A stretch of DNA of 64,000 bases from the NCBI GenBank assembly GCA_027559495.1, contig JAMXSV010000018.1, positions 248,001 to 312,000 on the forward strand, given 5' to 3'. Positions within the stretch are counted from its first letter, which is position 1. Each line of letters opens with the position of its first letter. Of this stretch, positions 60,271 to 64,000 are shown piece by piece. The DNA is from Aurifilum marmelostoma (lineage: Eukaryota; Ascomycota; Sordariomycetes; Diaporthales; Cryphonectriaceae). Position numbers and translations under genes: made by a program. The notes below the pieces were generated by a model that saw nothing but the letters and a program-made list of their open reading frames with translations, made no database searches and was not told where the DNA came from.

Positions 60271-63200
60271 GCTGGCAGGGCTGGCAGCAAGGTCAAAACA
60301 GAGAAGAAGAGGGTGGAAAGAGATACTCGATCCTCGTATAGCGCATACCCAAGCACCCTTTTTCTTGTGCCATTACGGTCACGTCATGTTTTGTGTTATG
60401 ACTCTCGACGTTTTTCTCTTTTTTTTCTTGCCTTTTTTTGACTCTTTTCTTTCTTTTTTTTTTTTCCCCCTTCCTGGTCCCTGACGGGATTAATCGAGGG
60501 ACTGGTCTAGGGTCTGAATGTACTTGGCTTTTTCATCATACCATGACCGATGAGGACCAGGACTATACTGTCATGCCGATGCCTCGTGGCTTTCCAAGGG
60601 ATGATGGAGCAACGCTTAAGAGATAGACAAGTGTATGTAATACATACACCCGGCTGAGCCGCTTCAAGAGATAGTTCTGATTGTCGGTATTTATTAATTC
60701 TTTGTTTTCTTAAAACATGATGTCCTTCTCGAGGAGTGTGTTGTTTGCATTGACGTCGCAATGGTATATGCAAGGCCGGACGACAGTCAGTTCCTCGAGG
60801 AATGGTGTAACAACAAGACACCGTCCTTTGAGCAACATCCGCCCAGGTCAAGCTCTCCTCCCATTAAGCAGCGGCAGATGGCGTGACAAATCTACATAAG
60901 ACGACTAATACCTCTCCATCCCTCTTGCAACAGCGCAGCGGGATGAAACAACGCACAATGCGAGTACGCACCTCTCCCCCCCCTACTTATCACAGGGGCG
61001 AGGAAGTTTGGTTTGCTAGATTTCCGTGATCAGACAGTGGCTGTCTGCGGATGGGCACGAGTGTGACAGAATTCATGACGGTCCTTTGAGAGGATCAACA
61101 TGCTCATAGGCAGAGATCATGGAATTTTCCCCCCTAGGTAGCAGTCAATGAGGCAAAACTGCAGGAGAGCTGGGCATTGGCAGCATAACATGAAACCCTG
61201 ATCATAGTACTATGGTCCTGGTCCGTTACATTGTTACATCGTCAGTGTAACCGTGCTTTGGTCAATGAGGGGCATTGACGCAATAAATCACACGCACGCG
61301 TGCACACGCACACGGACCATTAGTTGGCCACGAGATGCGAAATTCCGCGCGGGTGAGCTGATTTTTTCGATTTTTTATCCTTTCTCAATATTCCCCGAAC
61401 TAGGGTTTCGCCGTCTTTGAAGCACCCTCGAAAACATGAGACATGTACTACTGAACGGCAGCATATAGGGTGATAGCTCATATCGCCGCCGTGGCTGACG
61501 GGCAGCAAAGGCCGGTGACGACCTGGCTGCATGTGCAACAGAGGACCAAATACACAAGAGATCATCCGCGGGCGTCAGCACAGGGTCATGCAGTGGCACT
61601 GCAGAGCGTGGCAAGACGTGGCATGGCAAGGCAAAGGCAGTCAGTTGAGTCCTAGAACGTGTAGATCTCATGCAGCCATCGGGAGGAAGCAGCCCAGTTT
61701 GTTTTCGCCATGCGGTTGAAACCAGCTGAATCACTGCTTGACTATCTCATGCCTGCCTCGGAGGCTGTGGTCGTGCTGAAGTATGACAGCCGGCACTATT
61801 AGAACCTCGGGAGCAGGATCGAGGGGAGGAACAGGGCCAGGCGCCGATAGTAAGCGATGGAGGTTGAGGCGTTGCCTGGCTGTCAGTCAGGGGGAAAGCA
61901 GGAGGATTAGGAGGGCATGGGCCGAGACACGGGGGTGACAAGGCTATCGAGAGGCTAACGATAGGCACGTCTCGTGCTACGAGAGGGGATTTATTGTCGT
62001 CCTCCTTCCTGCTCATCTGGACCAGGTCTCCCTCCGGAGGTTTGGTAGAGGGCGATACGCCGACTTCAATGGGGATAGCCGGTGCCGAAGGCTGACAGAA
62101 TGGACATGGCCAGAGAAGGCGTACATCTAAAAGGAGGGGTAATAGAAACAGAAATAGATGGACACGATATGGCAGAACTTCTCAGTGTCTTGGGAGGGTG
62201 AGTCTTTCGTTCATTTCAGCTTATTGTGAGAGGGGACGGAGCCAAGTCGATGGCGTCGCAAGCCCCGGGTCTCAGCAGCAGTATTAGTGGTTGTGACGAT
62301 TGGCGGTGGGGGGGCAAAATGTCTTGGGGACCTTGACATGGAGGCTAGAAATCCTTTGGACAGACACCAAAAGCCTGAAATCCGAGTCCGACCTATGAAT
62401 CTGGATCCTGGGATTGTGGTGGTGAGGAAGGTTTGTAGATCATTCACCGATCTGATGCCGAGTTCTCCCCTCCATGTCTGCCACCCACGCAACCAGACTG
62501 GCTGGCAGTCAGTCAGGGCAGTTTAGCTTTCGTCCAATATGAGCAGTAAGGTTGTAGGAAACCTAGGTCCGAAGGAAGCACCAAATCCATTGGCTCTTTC
62601 GTCATTACATGCTGCCGCCAGAAAAGCATGGTCAACTACTGTAAGGAAGAGTCGGTGGTGACATTGACGCGGGAAATGATCAGCAGGCAATGAGGCAATA
62701 ATGGAGAGACACAGGAGAGGACAATTCCTGCCAGCTCTGCCATGCCACACACAAGCCCAGGCGTGATAAGGCCTAAACCGATAAGGCCCAGGGGACTGCC
62801 TCATGGTGTCGTACTTGGCGTGTCAGGGCATAGCACGATTCAGTAATTTCCGTAGCGCTGCCTGTCCCGTAGTCAAGGCAAGCCCAGCCAGCCACATGCC
62901 CGTCTGGATCAACCCTGACACTGCTGCTGAAGACCTGAGAAGCACACCCCCCCCCCCCTGATTAGTGTGGTCGGTGGGGCCAGCTAGGGACTTTAAACCC
63001 CCGCTGTGCGAGCCAGTGCTGAGCCTGTGTCCAGTCAGGGCCTCAGAGCCAAGGACAGGCAGCTTCTGGCGGGGCAGGGGAGAGCCTGTCGCTTAATGAT
63101 TCCCTTTCGTCGCCTCGGCAGCCTCCGCTGCGCGGGTCTTGCCCCCCCCCCCAAGCGACTCCTTCCCACCACCCCCCAAGCAGAAAACGTCAATGCCCAT

Positions 63201-64000
63201 TTCTCGAGGTTTGTCTTCCCGCGCCGGGTGGTGTGATCAGCTTCTGTTCTCTTTTCTTTCTCGTACGATCCACCAGCCCATGCTCCCCTCTCTGTCTCGT
63301 CCACGATCCCGACCGACCGACAGACTTGACCACTCTGGCCACAGACAGACCAGGCCACGATCCTCTACGGATACCCGCAATTTTCGCCTGCTGTCCATCG
63401 CGCACGGCACGGCGCACGACGAGAGACACCACTGCATACAGTGCAGTACACCATACACACACAACTGACCAGGCCTACCGTCGAATGAAACGTCTCACTG
63501 TCTGTCTGACACCACGTACCGTCCGTTCCTTTCCGTCTCTGGGCCCCCTCCCACCCCCCTGACGGTGGTGCCTTTTTCCTACACTGGCCGCATCCAGCAC
63601 CGTCATCGGCCCATTCAGCCTGGAGCAAAGCCAGAAAGAAAGGCAGCAAGACCCTACCAGGCTTCACCACTGATCACCTCCGCCAGCAGCAACGACGCAT
63701 AGCACGGCTACGTCGACGTTGACGCCGACCTTTGGCTTGGAGGTCGAGGAGAGGCTGGCTGACGTCAGTTGCCTGGTGAGAGAGGGCAGACGGGTCTTTT
63801 CCCGGCATCTGCATTAGCATAGCATCGCGGGCACCAAGGCCCTCGCAGCAGAGGCGACATAACCAGAGAACACCAGGAACTCAAGACAGAGAAACCATTG
63901 ACAAGAACAGGGTCAGCCACGGGCAGGGCAGAGGAATCGAAGAAAAGAAAAAAAAAAAAAAATCCTGCTTCCCAAGTCCCCCTCGGACTAAAGCGAGACT
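60271..64000. other. Gene-poor right flank, 3.7 kb
   Basis: No convincing coding sequence on either strand. It holds T-rich runs near 60420-60470, C10 at about 62948, CGACCGAC-type short repeats near 63312 and an A-rich end at 63945. It may be promoter and leader of a gene to the right of the window. Confidence 0.5.
63760..63767. promoter_or_regulatory. Perfect CRE-type palindrome TGACGTCA
   Basis: The consensus site of bZIP CREB/ATF-type factors. It is in the gene-free right flank, possibly upstream of a gene beyond the window. Function is untested. Confidence 0.3.

Overview
This window is nuclear DNA of a filamentous ascomycete (Pezizomycotina, most likely Sordariomycetes; I cannot name the genus). 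The evidence is short GT-AG introns (about 50-165 nt) in most genes, CTRAY-like branch sites, G/C-rich third codon positions, long disordered fungal-type proteins, and a set of N-acetylglucosamine (GlcNAc) catabolism genes known as a cluster in such fungi. All exon joins below were made by eye from splice signals, frame continuity and family knowledge; no database search was run.

Left third (1-22103): a DHA2-type MFS exporter cut by the window edge (-), an NRAMP metal transporter (-), an OPI3-type phospholipid methyltransferase with a 17-nt exon (-), a membrane-anchored spermidine-synthase-like protein (+), an FMN-binding split-barrel protein (-), and a very large seven-helix membrane protein whose tail of over 2,000 residues carries Trp-centred repeats (+). 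I know no family for the last one.

Middle (22894-40570): a GlcNAc catabolic cluster. It holds dam1 (GlcN-6-P deaminase, -), hxk3 (GlcNAc kinase, +), ron1 (Ndt80-like regulator, -), ngs1 (GH3-like plus GNAT sensor, -) and dac1 (GlcNAc-6-P deacetylase, +). Kinase, deacetylase and deaminase give GlcNAc -> GlcNAc-6-P -> GlcN-6-P -> Fru-6-P; ngs1 and ron1 are the likely sensor and transcription factor. No GlcNAc transporter is visible here. Beyond dac1 lie a GH31 alpha-xylosidase-like enzyme (-), a secreted GH3 beta-glycosidase (+) and a neutral ceramidase (-) with Thr where I expect the nucleophilic Ser.

Right part (50406-64000): a small mitochondrial-type protein (-), an Srs2-type UvrD helicase (-), a membrane protein with a long disordered tail (+), and about 3.7 kb without a convincing gene.

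A pattern across the window: four genes (the seven-helix gene, dam1, ngs1, and the membrane protein at 58476) are each broken by exactly one extra base in a G or C run. Removing one base restores the expected protein in three of them and a long continuous frame in the fourth. This points to homopolymer errors in the assembly rather than four pseudogenes.
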